Below, in pieces: positions 1-17,195 of a stretch of DNA of 64,000 nucleotides. Positions within the stretch are counted from its first letter, which is position 1. Each line of letters opens with the position of its first letter. Origin of the DNA: Sipunculus nudus (Eukaryota > Annelida > Sipuncula > Golfingiida > Sipunculidae); the NCBI GenBank assembly GCA_026874595.1, contig CM049310.1:76811056-76875055 (forward strand), read 5' to 3'. The position numbers were made by a program, and so were the translations under genes. The notes beneath the pieces are model-generated. The model was given only the letters and a program-made list of their open reading frames with translations, was not told the origin of the DNA and searched no databases.

Positions 1-2158
1 TTTTACCTGAATTCCCATTCTTTATGCAAGAATTTTATAATGGAGTACATAATCATATTCGTATTTAAATACAATTACAAAGTATTCGCACCATGTCTGG
101 TATTTATTCAGTTTTCACCAATCAATGATGTTGAGAATCCAGAATATACAAAATTCACACATTTAAATAATAATCATAAGTACCTGGTTTTATGGCTTTT
201 ATTTATATTAAAAAATAACTGTAAAAAATTCATTTTGGACTAATTTCACATCAATGTACACACTAAACACATAGGAATCTAGATTAATATTATCAACTGC
301 ATCTTTGTCTATCATTAATTTCCTTCATATAATCCCTAATGATTAGTAATGAATAATATGATTTACTTCTTTATCATTAAAAATGAACTGAAAAATGCCA
401 TAGGTGACTGCATGGTGTTATTTGGAATATGTGACATTCTACCCATCGATACAAGATTCTTATATCATCAGTAACTGCAAGTTAATTTCCTGTTATTATA
501 AACTAACAAATTCCTTTTCTATTTTTCTTTAATTTGTGATTAAAAACCAATAAAAATTTATTAATTTATTGTTTATTGTTATGTTGTTGGTTAAAACTAC
601 TAGATGAGTTGGGTTGGACAACTGGATCAACTGTGGCTGGCCATAAGCTGCCTGGATTCTCGCCTCAAGCGTGCATAATTTGATGAAAGGTCAACAAGGT
701 CAACATACAGGTGACTCAAGAAGGGCTGGAGAGAGCCAAAGTCTGACAGGGTCTCATAAAAAACATTAATAAAAGCTACAATATTTGGCCAATTTCTTTC
801 AGCTTTCTAAACTAAAAAGCTGAAATCCTTATGTGTGCATGATATAAAAATTATATCAACAGTGCTCACGGGAAACAAACGTGCCATGGTCACAGTTGGG
901 CAAAATTTAAGGTACTAATTTTATATTTATACTAATAACTTATGAAATTTTAAAAATTCAGAACTAATTTTGGTCATTCAATTGAATCTTGATTAAATAA
1001 TGTTACATCCCTGACAAAAAAATCTCTAGCTTCAGCAATGCCCTTGTTAAGGGAGTAAATATATTTCTTGATTTTTTACAAAGTGCATTATGTTTGGGCC
1101 CATAACTTAAAAAAAATACACAATACTGACATCATTTCTGGCATGTGCATAGCGAATGTATAGAAAAATATGTATATTATATATGATCAAAGTCAGATTA
1201 GTGGTTTTGATATTAGGCAGTCTTAAAGTGTAACAATGGGTTTTTAATGAAAAAATGAAGTTTTTCATTGATATCTCGAAGGAATTAAGTCCTAGTAACC
1301 AAATTCTTGGCATGGTAGGGGATATTGGAGAAATCCAACTGTATGCCAAATTTAAGGAACTTAGAGCTGAAGCTCGGGAGCTGAGCTCTAGCAAACTGCA
1401 TAACACTAGCAATATGTGACATGGTGCTTGAAAACTTGAATAAAATCTACAGTTTTTGATCAACTGGTTTCAAATTTTTGGTGTTAACAGTTGAAATGCT
1501 AACAAAAACATGCTGTGAAAATTAAATCCACAGCAGTTACAGCAAAAAACGTGCCATGGTCAAAGTTGGGCAAAATTTAAGGTACCAATTTTTTATTTTT
1601 GCTAATATTTTAAAAAATTTAAAAGATTTTGATCTAATTTTGGGTATACAATTTAATTTTGATTAATAAAAGTAATATTTCTGGAAAAAAAGTGCTTAGC
1701 TTTAACAAGTTTTGTGTTAAGTGATAAAATTTCTTTCCTGATTATTTACAAAATGCATTATGTTTGGGCCCACAACTTTTTTAAATTATATAATACAGAC
1801 CTAATTTCTGGCATGTACATAGGAATTATATAGAGGATTATTTATAGGAAATATGAAAAAAAACAGATGAGTGGTTTTGATATTAGGCAGTCCTGAAGTG
1901 TGAAAATAGGTTTTTAATAAAAAATTTAGGTTTTTCCTTAATTTCTCAAAGGAATGAAGTCGCAAAGACCCAGTTTTCGGCTTGGTAGGAGATCTTGGGG
2001 ACATCTAACATTATGCTGAATTTTGGATTCCTAGGTCTTACGGTTTCAAAACGTGCCACATCTACGGACGGACGGACGGACGGACGGACAGACGGACGGA
2101 CGACGGACAATGGACCACGACTATAGCTCAGATGACTTATAGTCAGCTGAGCTAAAAA
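1..2158 (+). mobile_element. Left-truncated copy of element X (Helentron-like, non-autonomous)
   Basis: This is almost the same sequence as 56961-59149 in direct orientation, cut by the window edge. It ends with an (ACGG)n microsatellite (about 2063-2105) and the hairpin terminus TCAGCTGAGCTAAAAA. It contains two roughly 600-650-bp monomers that both start with CGTGCCATGGTC (about 880 and 1548). It carries no protein-coding potential beyond spurious frames. Confidence 0.7.
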
Positions 2159-2349
2159 TGAATGGCACAAATCCCTATTGTGAAGATAAGGGTATTTTGC
2201 ACATGTTGTGACTCATGCTGGACATTTGCACACAAAAAATTGTGAAATGTCTCATTTTTTACCTAAATAGACTGTTAAAGCACGAGAGAATTAATGTATA
2301 TCTGAATTCTTTCAAGAAAAAGACGCTGCTAAATGAAAAAAAAAACTAG

Positions 2350-4035
2350 ATGTGTCAGTACGACACGAATGCCCCCGCCTGGGGCAAATTAGAAACATGT
2401 TAAATTTTGTAAAATTTTTTTAAGTTCAGGAGGTGTTGTATGGTCAAAAGTAGGTCAAGAAGGGCAAAATGCAAACTCGATCTGTAACGGGTCATTATCA
2501 AGGAACACACCAAAGATCAGGCCAGTATGCAGGCATTGTGAAAAAAAGTCCATACATGTGCATTTTTCATAAAAATTTCTGTCTTTCATGAAATTTTCTA
2601 TGTTCAGGATCTGTCATATGGTCAAAAATAGGTTAACTGGGACGAAATGCAAACTGGACCTGTAAGTGGTCATTATGCACCCATAGACCAAACATTGGAC
2701 CAGTATCTGTAAGCATTGCATTGCGAAACTAGAATATTAGCAAAAGCTGGTAATCAGTTATAAATTTAAATTGGAGAGGTATGTACCATGTTTTATAACA
2801 ATCCACCAAATGCTTCCTGAGAAATATCCCCCTAAGGTTTTTTTTCTATACTAAGCTCTGTGACCTTGAAAAGTAGATCAAGACAACCCATCTTTGAACC
2901 TGACCAAGATTTTGTAAATATGATGCAAAAGCACTGAAGTAATGAAGTTCCTTAGTTGAATACCTTTGGAGATATCCTGCACAAAGGCCAAAATTGAAAA
3001 ATCGGATAAAATTTCATTAAAAAATCAGAAATTGCAGGTGACGCCACCAAAATTGTGCAGCACGTACAGACCATCAGTCCCAATGATCATAGTAAGTTTT
3101 GTGAAAATCCACACAATGGTTCCTGAGATATAAGCTTCTGAGTGTTTTTCTATAATCAGTTCTAAAATGTAGAAAAATGGGTCAAGGTTACCCATCTTCG
3201 AACTTGACCGAGATTTTATCGATATACATCTTCACTGATGAAATAAAAATCCAACGGTGAATCCTTTTAGAGATATCCCGCTCACAAGGTAAAAGTTAAC
3301 AGACGCCGAACGGACGGACGGACGGACACCCGACAGACAGATGGACGGATAGAAGGAGAGCTTGGGTGACGACAATAGCCCATCAGCCTATGAGCTGAGG
3401 GCTAAAAACGGCTGTACATGTACATTTGTCATGAAAATTTATATTTTTCATGAAATTTTCTATGTTTAGGAGCCATAAAACAATCAAATGTAGGTCAACT
3501 GGGACGAAACGCAAACTCGATCTGTAACTAGTCAATATCTGCATACACACCAAAAATTAGGCCAATATCTGCAAGCTTTGCGAAAAAAGTCCGTACATGT
3601 GTATTTGTCATGAAAATTTCTATTTTTCATGAAATTTTCTAAGTTTAGGAGCCGTAAAACGGTCAAAAGAAGGTCAACCAGGACGAAACGCGAACTCGAT
3701 CTGTAACTGGTCATTATCTGCCCACACACCAAAAATTAGGCCAATATCTGCAGGCATTGCGAAAAAAAGTCCGTACATGTGTATTTGTCATGAAAATTTC
3801 TATTTTTCATGAAATTTTCTAAGTTTAGGAGCCGTAAAACGGTCAAAAGTAGGTCAACCGGGACGAAACACAAACTCGATCTGTAACTGGTCATTATCTG
3901 TCCACACACCAAAAATCAGGCCAATATCTACAGGCATTGCGAAAAAACATCCGTACAACTGTTTGATTTCGGGAGGACGGACATGGGTAAAACTATATGC
4001 CCCAGCCACTTTGTGGTGGGGGCATAAAAAAAAGA
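2350..4035 (+). repeat. 180-bp tandem repeat element with a foreign repeat inside it
   Basis: Units sharing GTCCGTACATGTG and GAAATTTTCTA recur with a 180-bp period (3589, 3769, 3949). The left end has a CCCCCGCCTGGGG hairpin. The right end is a TGCCCC...GGGGGCATAAAA hairpin near 4000-4030. Between about 2710 and 3412 a different sequence interrupts the array; it has its own GGAC repeats and its own terminus GAGCTGAGGGCTAAAAA. Confidence 0.65.
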
Positions 4036-4154
4036 CTGAAAAATGTGTAATAAGCGTCATTTTCAGAAAATCCCAAAGAAAAAAGTGTGATTCTTAAAAA
4101 TAGAGTGATTTGGCAGGGCTGAGACATAACATGGCTGCCTAAAAAAGGACTCAC

Positions 4155-8962
<4,808 letters not shown>

Positions 8963-8973
8963 CCTGGACCTTG

Positions 8974-9800
8974 CTGTCATGAAAAAAATATCTCATTGTA
9001 AGGGTAGTACCATAATAAAATGAGGGCTAAAATGCAACCTGGATAAATAAAAAATTGCTGTACCTGTCAATTAAAAATAGAATACACTAATTATTTTTAT
9101 TTTGAATTATGTTATATTTTTAGAAACAGTGATTGTCCGATCACCACTATCAAAAAGATTAATACTACCCCTAACAGGATATTTATGTCTTACTGCAAAT
9201 ACAGAGAGTATGTACTCAGAACTGGGAATGCTTATAAGGTTATATAACAACTAATACACTTCATGATGCGTCTTTTTATATATCCGCGGCAAAAGTCAAA
9301 ACATCAAAAATGGCATTTGTCTTTCACCAACAGTTTTTACAATTTACAAGCACAAATTAATAATTAATTTAGGGGCAACCAGGAAACATAGCACAATAAT
9401 ATATTATTAATATCACTGTTTTAAAAAAAAATGTTCAATGATATATATACTGTGGACTGATTTATTATGCACATTTCCACAAATCTCAAGAGTCAAACTC
9501 AATACCAGTTATTGAAGTAATGAATTATCAACAATAATCAATAGTCAATACTCAACACTGACAAAAGACCCACAAATTAATTGCCAATTGATTCAAATTG
9601 GAGACATTAAAAGGCCTGTCCCTACAACATAAAAAAAAAGTTGAATATGACTTCGCAAAGTTACAACTAAAGACAAACTACAACTCTTTTTAGTTCATGG
9701 ATCATGTGATACACTGACCCTGATAAATAACCAGTTTTCGCAATCGTTCGAACTTGTTTACACTTACAGTCACGGATTATATTTATAAACACAAAGGTAC
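8974..9800 (-). other. CDC7 5'-UTR intron
   Basis: AT-rich sequence between the probable untranslated exon and the ATG exon. It has no coding-like segment and no recognised repeat except short AT runs. Confidence 0.5.
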
Positions 9801-9985
9801 CTCAGCGCGGTCTGGGACTTTCAGCACTTCACCAACGGGCGGCCTGGACAGTGAAGCTACAACCGATCTCAAAATACCATCGCTAGCTGCCTTTGTTCGT
9901 GCAAACTGGAAAATTTGTTTTGAGTAGTAGGAGTCGTCACTTCAGCCAGTAAACCAAGCCAAGCCAAAACTCCCGCGTACTCTAG
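9801..9985 (-). other. CDC7: Probable CDC7 5' untranslated exon
   Basis: Inferred from position and composition. On the minus strand a relatively GC-rich stretch runs to CTGAG followed by donor GTACCT at 9800, and lies upstream of the ATG exon. It contains only a tiny upstream reading frame (ATG GTA TTT TGA). The transcription start is not determined. Confidence 0.45.
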
Positions 9986-10015
9986 CTTCCGGACATGCGC
10001 ATTCGACTACTGGGT
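9955..10015 (-). promoter_or_regulatory. Probable CDC7 core promoter with ETS- and NRF-1-like sites
   Basis: Read on the minus strand, the segment holds ATGCGCATG (NRF-1-like half palindrome), CCGGAAG (ETS/GABP core) and a GCGGGAG motif resembling an E2F site, all within about 45 bp. There is no TATA box at the expected place. Such combinations are typical of housekeeping and cell-cycle promoters; binding is inferred. Confidence 0.45.
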
Positions 10016-10231
10016 GTGTTCCATCCACTCAAAAGAGCTATTATTCCCTCCAAATAATTTGTAAATGACTTAATTGCAATTCACGTGGCCCAAAATAAAA
10101 GGAATAATATACAATAACACCGCTATAAGCATAAGATATAAAATATCACAGACGAATGAAACAAATGACTTGGTAATTTATTATTATAATCATTATTATT
10201 ATATTTAATTGTGTGTGTATACTGGCTTGCT

Positions 10232-10278
<47 letters not shown>

Positions 10279-11690
10279 CATAAAATAAGTGTATATAAAC
10301 ACGTTGTTAAAAAATATTTAACCGTTATAAACGCCTTTTTTTCATAATGCAATATAAAATTCTCTATAAATATTGGCCGCCGGGTTCCCAAGCAGTCAGC
10401 CTGCAGCTTGATATTCATATCAGTCAAGGGAAAAGTAAGTGAACTTGAATAAAATATCAGATAAGATACAGAGAAATTTGGTGAATTTGAAGGCTTTGAA
10501 GAAAAATTTGCATGTTTGTTATACTTTACCTCATGTCAAAACTTATATAAATTCTATTTGATAATAGGCCCTAATCATTCATTGCTTTTTGCTCGATCAA
10601 TATGTAAATTGTCGAAATAAATATACTGATTTTTTTCATTTTCAATGCTGGAACTCGATCTGTACGGGCTGATTTATAGGACACAGGAAAGAAATTATCT
10701 CAAGGTCTCTTAGTCAATTCCCCATTAGACCAATAGTCTGTATAGATGAAAAGTTTATAATTATAGGCCTAATACATATCAGTCACAGGGGCGTTATATA
10801 AAGCCTATATATATATAAGCAGGTGTTATCTTCAGTTCTTTAATTAATATTATATATATGTGTGCGGTGTAAGCCGAAAATCATTCATATAATGAATGCA
10901 GGTGAATAAGGCCATCGTTTGATTATAAAAAAAAATATATTCATTTATTTAAACCATTTAATGATTTAGGTAGGTTAACTGAAGGATATTTGAGCTGTAG
11001 TCATGAACGGACCTTCTTTTTCCGTCGTCTGTCCGTTCGTTAAAGGTTCAATTTCATATGTAATAATATGTGCATGTAGGCCTATTATATCACACGTTAT
11101 TATAGGCCTATACCTCATTTTGGCTGAATACAAATATTTTCTAACAAAACCACGTACCTAGCACACGCCCGGGGCTTAATATCTCCTGCTAGCAGTTCAC
11201 CTTTTTTACACGTTGTTATGGCTCTATGTATGAGTAAGCACAGTCCACGTTGACCATAACAAGACCGCGTGACCAGAGGCCCGATCGAAGAAGTGATCGA
11301 AGCCCAAAACACTATATAACGCGCGTCACGTGTGCGTCAAGCGTGCGCTACGCATGCGGCTTGCGACACATATATATATTCAAAACACACTAATTAAGCG
11401 GGTACAACGCGCATCGACATGATTATCAGCATTGGTTAAATTGCAAACAAATATATGGCTGTTTGTGACCATGTTCTAAATATGTCAAAACTCAATCAGT
11501 ATTCTTAAAAATATTTAAATATATCAGTGTTGCTTTAATGCTTTGTTCTATATCCAGAAATACATCAATAATTAAAGTTTAATGAATTATAATAAATGTT
11601 TAACCGGTAGTTTAATATATAGACAGCGAGTGCTAGGAAGGAAAAACTCTCTTATGTTATGTCATTATCAGAAATTCCCAAGCAATCGTT
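10016..11690. other. CDC7-WDR46 divergent intergenic region
   Basis: AT-rich spacer between the two head-to-head genes. It contains a pure (TA)n tract at about 10233-10275. At 11180-11290 a fragment carries the CGTTGTTATGG ... CCATAACAAG inverted repeat that also occurs in the TTAA-type elements. No convincing coding region is present. Confidence 0.5.
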
Positions 11691-11699
11691 ACGCATCGA

Positions 11700-11933
11700 A
11701 AATCGTTTCATGGACGATTAATTCTGACGTATAAGTGTGAAGCTTGACGCGGGCGTGTCGAGCGCGGCCATGCGCGCGCGTTGTTTTGTTAACTAGGCGG
11801 GAGCGATCGACTTTTCCAGACAAGCTAGAGCTTGACAATTTCGAAACAAGGAGAATAGGCCTGAACGTGAAAGAAGAGACACGGAAGAAACATCGGTTTC
11901 AAGCTTAAAAATCTTGATTTGTGAAGTTGCCTG
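11700..11933 (+). promoter_or_regulatory. WDR46: Probable WDR46 promoter and untranslated first exon
   Basis: This is a GC-rich island in AT-rich surroundings, with CCATGCGCGCGCG (NRF-1-like) and AGGCGGGAGC (E2F/SP-like) near 11768-11806. A purine-rich segment follows and ends in CTG before a consensus donor GTAAGC at 11934. There is no useful ATG in the segment. Assignment to WDR46 rests on strand and position only. Confidence 0.4.
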
Positions 11934-12099
11934 GTAAGCTCATCAGGTTTCGCGAATGCTATATATTTTGTGTTTTGCCGGTGCAAGTTTTTTTCCAACT
12001 TGTATACAGAAGTATAAGCAAACGGTTTTAAAACAAATTATGGAATGATAACGTGCTATTATAAAGTATTTATCATCAGGTATGATAATTATATAACAA

Positions 12100-12205
12100 G
12101 TTAAGCATCACTTTGGAGGCACCATGCATATTACCTTAAAAATCTTATGGATTTTCATTAAACTCGACATTATACATATTTACCATTAAAGTTTCTCACC
12201 GGAGT
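12100..12205 (+). repeat. Fragment of the AGGTCA direct-repeat family (family E)
   Basis: CACTTTGGAGGCACC, TATGGATTTTCAT and CATATTTACCA are shared in the same order with 20041-20240 and 36170-36270. It abuts the start of the satellite array. Confidence 0.5.
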
Positions 12206-12214
12206 TGTGCTTCT

Positions 12215-15075
12215 TAAAGCTCCAATGGAGAGTCAAATACAGCTTTTTTCCTGTGAAATCTCGAGATCTAAAAATAATAATTTTTCTGTGTCCTATAGTC
12301 CTCCTTTAATAAAATCAATAAAAGTTCATTTTAGTCGGGCACATAAATTTAATTTATTTAAGATTGAAATCATTATGCTATTATATTTGTAACTATACAA
12401 ATGATAATACACATTATTTGTAATAATTTCCTATTCAGTGGGGACACCGTAGCTGGAGTAGTTTAAACTACTAACGGTGAGGAGTTTAGGTTTAAAGTAA
12501 ACAAATTAGCAGCATTCCCGGTAACCTAGTCCTCTTTTAATTAAATCAATAAAAACACTACTCCAGCCTGAGTAGAAACTACTCCAGTCTGAGTAGAAAA
12601 ATCTCCAGCCTTATTAGAAGAAGATACTCCAGCCTTAATAGAAACTACTCAGGCTGGAGTAGTAGCCTACTCAGTGGGGACACCGTAGCTGGAGTAGTTT
12701 AAACTACTCACGGTGAGGAGTTTAGGTTTACAGTAAACAAATTACCAACATTCCCTGTAACCTAGTCCTCCTTTAATAAAGTCAATAAAAGTTCAACTGA
12801 GTCGGGCGCGTAAAGTTAATATATTTAAGCTTGAAATCATCATGCTATTATATTTGTAACTGTATAAATGATAATACACATTATTTGTAATAATTTCAAG
12901 AAGTACTGTAAACTACTCACGGTGGGTAGTTGAAGTTTACAGTACACAAACTAGCAACATTCCCGGTAACCTAATCCTTTAATAAAATCAATAAAAAAAA
13001 CTACTCCAGCCTGAGCAGAAACTTCTCCAGCCTGAGCAGAAACTACTCCAGCCTGAGTAGAAACTACTCCACGCTGCACGAGAAGAAACTACTCAGGCTG
13101 GAGTAGTAGCCTACTCAGTAGGGACACTCAAGCTAAAGCAGTTTAAACTACTTACGGTGAGTAGTTGAGGTTTACAGTACACAAATTAGCAACATTTCCG
13201 GTAACCTAGTCCTTCTTTAATAAAACCAATTCATGTTCATTTTAGTCGGGAGCGTAATTTTAATTTCTTTAAGCAGAAAATCATCATGCTATCATATTTT
13301 TAACTGTATAAATGATAATTCACATTATTTACAATAATTTCAAGGAGTACTTTAAACTACTTACGGTGAGTAGATTAAGTTTACAGTACACAAATTAGCA
13401 ACATTCCCGGTAACCTTATCCTCTTTTAATAAAATCAATAAAAAAAACTACTTCAGCCTGAGCAGAAACTACTCCAGCCTGAGTAGAAACAACTCCAGCC
13501 TGCATTAGAAGAAAATACTCCAGCCTTAGTAGAAACTACTCAGGCTGGAGTAGTAGCCTACTCAGTGGGGACACCGTAGCTGAAGTAGTTTAAACTACTC
13601 ACGGTGAGGAGTTTAGGTTTACAGTACAAAAATTAGCAACATTCCCGGTGACCTAGTCCTCCTTCAATAAAATCAATTCATGTTCATTTTAGTCGGGAGC
13701 GTAATTTTAATTTCTTTAAGCAGAAAATCATCATGCTATCATATTTGTAACTGTATAAATGATAATTCACATTATTTACAATAATTTCAAGGAGTACTTT
13801 AAACTACTTACGGTGAGTATATTAAGTTTACAGTACACAAATTAGCAACATTCCCGGTAACCTAATCCTCCTTTAATAAAATCAATAAAAAAACTACTCC
13901 AGCATGAGCAGAAACTACTCCAGGCTGCATGAGTAGAAACTACTCCGGCCTAAGTAGAAACCACTCAGGCTTGAGTAGTAGCTTACTCAGTGGGGACACC
14001 ATAGCTGGAGTACTTTAAACTACTCACGGTGAGGAGTTTAGGTTTACAGTACACAAATTGGCAACATTCCCAGTGACCTAGTCCTCCTTTAATAAAGTCA
14101 ATAAAAGTTCATTTTAGTCGGGCGCGTAAATTTAATTTATTTAAGCTTGAAATCATCTTGCTATTTCATTTGCTACTGTATAAATGATAATACACATTAT
14201 TTGTAATAATTTCAAGGAGTACTTTTAACTACTCACGGTGAGTGGTTTAAGTTTACAGTACACAAATTAGTAACATTCCCGGTAACCTATAGTTCTCCTT
14301 TACTTAAATCAATAAATACACTTCTCCAGCCTGAGTAGAAACTACTCCAGCTTGAACAGAAACTACTCCAGGCTGCATGAGAAGAAAATACTCCAGCCTT
14401 AGTTGAAACTACTCAGGCTGGAGTAGTAGCCTACTCAGTGGGGACACCGTAGCTGGAGTAGTTTAAACTACTCACGGTGAGGAGTTAAGGTTTACAGTAC
14501 ACAAATTAGCAGCATTTCCGGTAACCTAGACCTCTTTTACATTAATCAATAGAAACACTACTCCAGCCTGAGCAGAAACTACTCCAGCCTGAGCAGAAAC
14601 ATCTCCAACCTGCATTAGAAGAAGATAATCCAGCCTTAATAGAAACTACTCAGGCTGGAGTAGTAGCCTACTCAGTTGGGACACCGTAGCTGGAGTAGTT
14701 TAAACTACTCACGGTGAGGAGTTTAGGTTTACAGTACACAAATTAGCAACATTCCCTGTAACCTAGTCCTCCTTTAATAAAGTCAATAAAAAATCATTTA
14801 GTTGGGCGCGTAAATCTAATTTATTTTAGATTGAAATCATCATGCTATTATATTTGTGACTGTATAAATGATAATTCACATTATTTACAATAATTTCAAG
14901 GAGTACTTTAAACTTCCCACCGTGAGTAGTTTAAGTTTTCAGTACACAAGTTAGCAACATTCCGGTAACCTAGTCCTCCTTTAATTAAATCAATAAAAAA
15001 ACTACTACAGCCTGAGCAGAAACTACTCCAGTAAACTACTCAGGCTGGGTAATAGCTGGAGTAGTTGGGAACGGC
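12215..15075. repeat. Palindrome-rich satellite array of mixed 237- and 445-bp period
   Basis: A landmark GGGGACACCGTAGCTGGAGT recurs, sometimes diverged, at about 12439, 12676, 13121, 13567, 13992, 14441 and 14678, giving spacings of 237, 445, 446, 425, 449 and 237. Short units hold module A: the perfect palindrome GAGTAGTTTAAACTACTC, then GTAACCTAGTCCTC, then several CTACTCCAGCCTGAGTAG hairpins. Longer units add module B, with TTTTAGTCGGG and TGATAATACACATTATT. The array lies inside presumed WDR46 intron 1. Confidence 0.85.
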
Positions 15076-15214
15076 ATCTCATATAGAACACTGTCTTTTG
15101 TATATGGTAAATATTTATCGCACGTGCACCAATATCATTCCTTGATCTAATAATGCTGTTTTACAAGAAAAGAATTTTAAGTTAAATGTATATACGATAT
15201 TTTGAAACAACTTA

Positions 15215-15321
<107 letters not shown>

Positions 15322-15777
15322 AACCTATATTTATAAATATCTTCAGCTACACTACTTTTATCATATTACAATAAGTCTTTTATCGTTTAGTACCACTGAC
15401 CAGGAAATCTATGTTTCTTTCCTATTACTTATATGCCTGTAAATTAATTTAGCATGTTTCACTTTATGTAACAACGTTTCAATATTATTTTCAATTTAAT
15501 TGTTTATTCGCTAGTATATAATCAATATGAGGTACATATATTTCAGTACCATTTACCCTTTTTATTACTTTAAAGTATACAATGAATAAGTATCTTTCAT
15601 CTTCTATGTCAAGTTGTGAACATATTTTATGCCTGCATCATACCATTTTTTTAAAAATAATTTTGCAATTAATGTTAACATGAACATTTATTGAACCATA
15701 ATGGTTGATTTAAATATTTATTTGTAGCTTTAAGGAGTTTAGAAATTATACTTACACCATCCTTGCATAATATTTCC

Positions 15778-16029
15778 TTAAATACATTCATTTCCTAATT
15801 TAAAAAAATAGTACTCATCCAGATCATTATTCACAACAATGTAAACATGTTCGGTTAGGGGTGAGTGGGCGCCTGTCAGATGCACAGATAAACGATTTTG
15901 CTTAAGATCATATGGAACACAACCCATGTACCCGACTTCCGGCCACTGGATTGCCAAACTGCAGTAAACTGTCGTGGATATTGAGAGGCCAAAATGGATG
16001 ATAATGTGAGAATCACAATGTTCTGTCAT
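15778..16029 (-). CDS. Hypothetical small protein or isolated exon, antisense in WDR46 intron 1
   Basis: An 83-codon open frame, MTEHCDSHIIIHFGLSIST... to a stop. It lies in a pocket of higher complexity and GC content than its surroundings, just before the inverted-repeat transposon. Several Cys and aromatic residues and a balanced composition look more protein-like than neighbouring spurious frames. I do not recognise the family. A fragment of a decayed gene or element, or chance, are the alternatives. Confidence 0.2.
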   Translation of the reverse strand: MTEHCDSHIIIHFGLSISTTVYCSLAIQWPEVGYMGCVPYDLKQNRLSVHLTGAHSPLTEHVYIVVNNDLDEYYFFKLGNECI

Positions 16030-16169
16030 TTATGTAACTTTTGCTTCAACTTTAAATACAAATTATATGATGAATTATTGAAACAGATTTAGATGTAGAA
16101 ATATTTTGCAAATGTACTCAAACACCCTTATTATCGCCTACTGGCAAGCGTGGTAGTGTCTATCTGCAC

Positions 16170-17187
16170 GGGTACAGGTGAATTCGGCCCATTTCTAACC
16201 CGGCCCGTACCAACCGGGCCCGTACTTACCAACCCGGCCCATTCAAATAACCAACCCGGCCCGTACGGCTGTACCTGGAATTTGCCTATACAATAACGAT
16301 AATATATATTATAATATTAACAATCACAATTTGTCTAATCCCAATATTTTTTTTTTATTCATATTTTACTTTTTTTATGAGAGAGACAGAGAGAGAGAGA
16401 GAGAGAGAAAGAGAGCAGGAACGAGAACTAATTTTACTGATTAATATTTGTTTCACCTGTGACATTATAAATGAGATAACATAAATAATGTAGAGCAATT
16501 TGTTCAATATAAACTGCACTTTTAAATGAAAGTGTCATTAAATAACTATCATGTATGGTATCAAATTATATCCGTGAAGAATAATTAATATTTTTAAAAT
16601 CGACAAACATGACATTAAATTTTACGATAAACGTTATAATCATGTAAACCTTTGATGTTACCCGAAGGAAATATTAAATAGTTGTGATGAAATGTAATAC
16701 ATTAGTTACATGTATTTGCGCAACAAGTGTGTTTCAACGGAAAGACTTATTCATAATATACATATTTAGGCTGCATGTGTAAATGACAGGAAACGCACAT
16801 AAATATTCAAAAGTTATGCATATGTTGAATAGTATATAATATTTTTGTAGTAGTTTTTTATTATGATTCTTTATTATTATTAAGAGAGGTAAATAAAAAG
16901 TTATGGATTCGATAAATATTGTGTATATTATTTATGTGTATGTGTATGTGTAGAAACAGAGAGAGAGCGTGAGAGAGAGCGCACCCTAGGCTAAAACCTT
17001 CCTCTAAATCTCCATTAGTTTACACCCATTTTAATATTTTAGACATATGTAAATTTTCATATTATAATATATATTGATTCACGTTATTGTATAGGCAAGG
17101 TCCAGGTACGGGCCGGGTTGGTAATTTGAATGGGCCGGGTTGGTAAGTACGGGCCGGGTTAGAAATGGGCCGAATTCACCTGTACCC
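16170..17187. mobile_element. 1,018-bp inverted-repeat transposon with 8-bp target duplication
   Basis: Terminal inverted repeats of about 130 bp begin GGGTACAGGTGAATTCGGCC and are flanked on both sides by ATCTGCAC (16162-16169 and 17188-17195), an exact 8-bp target-site duplication. The arms contain repeats of GGGCCGGGTTGGTA, then fall into AT-rich sequence with (GA)n tracts at 16380-16420 and 16960-16980. There is no transposase. An 8-bp duplication suits hAT, P or Merlin-like families; the class is not decided. Confidence 0.85.
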
Positions 17188-17195
17188 ATCTGCAC

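Noticed and set aside
3301-3350. GGAC/ACGG runs as a CpG-rich promoter signal
   Set aside because: They are microsatellites in a fixed position within repeat elements throughout the window.
10146-10427. 93-codon minus-strand frame over a TA run
   Set aside because: Its middle is translated microsatellite, and both flanks are AT-rich without motifs.
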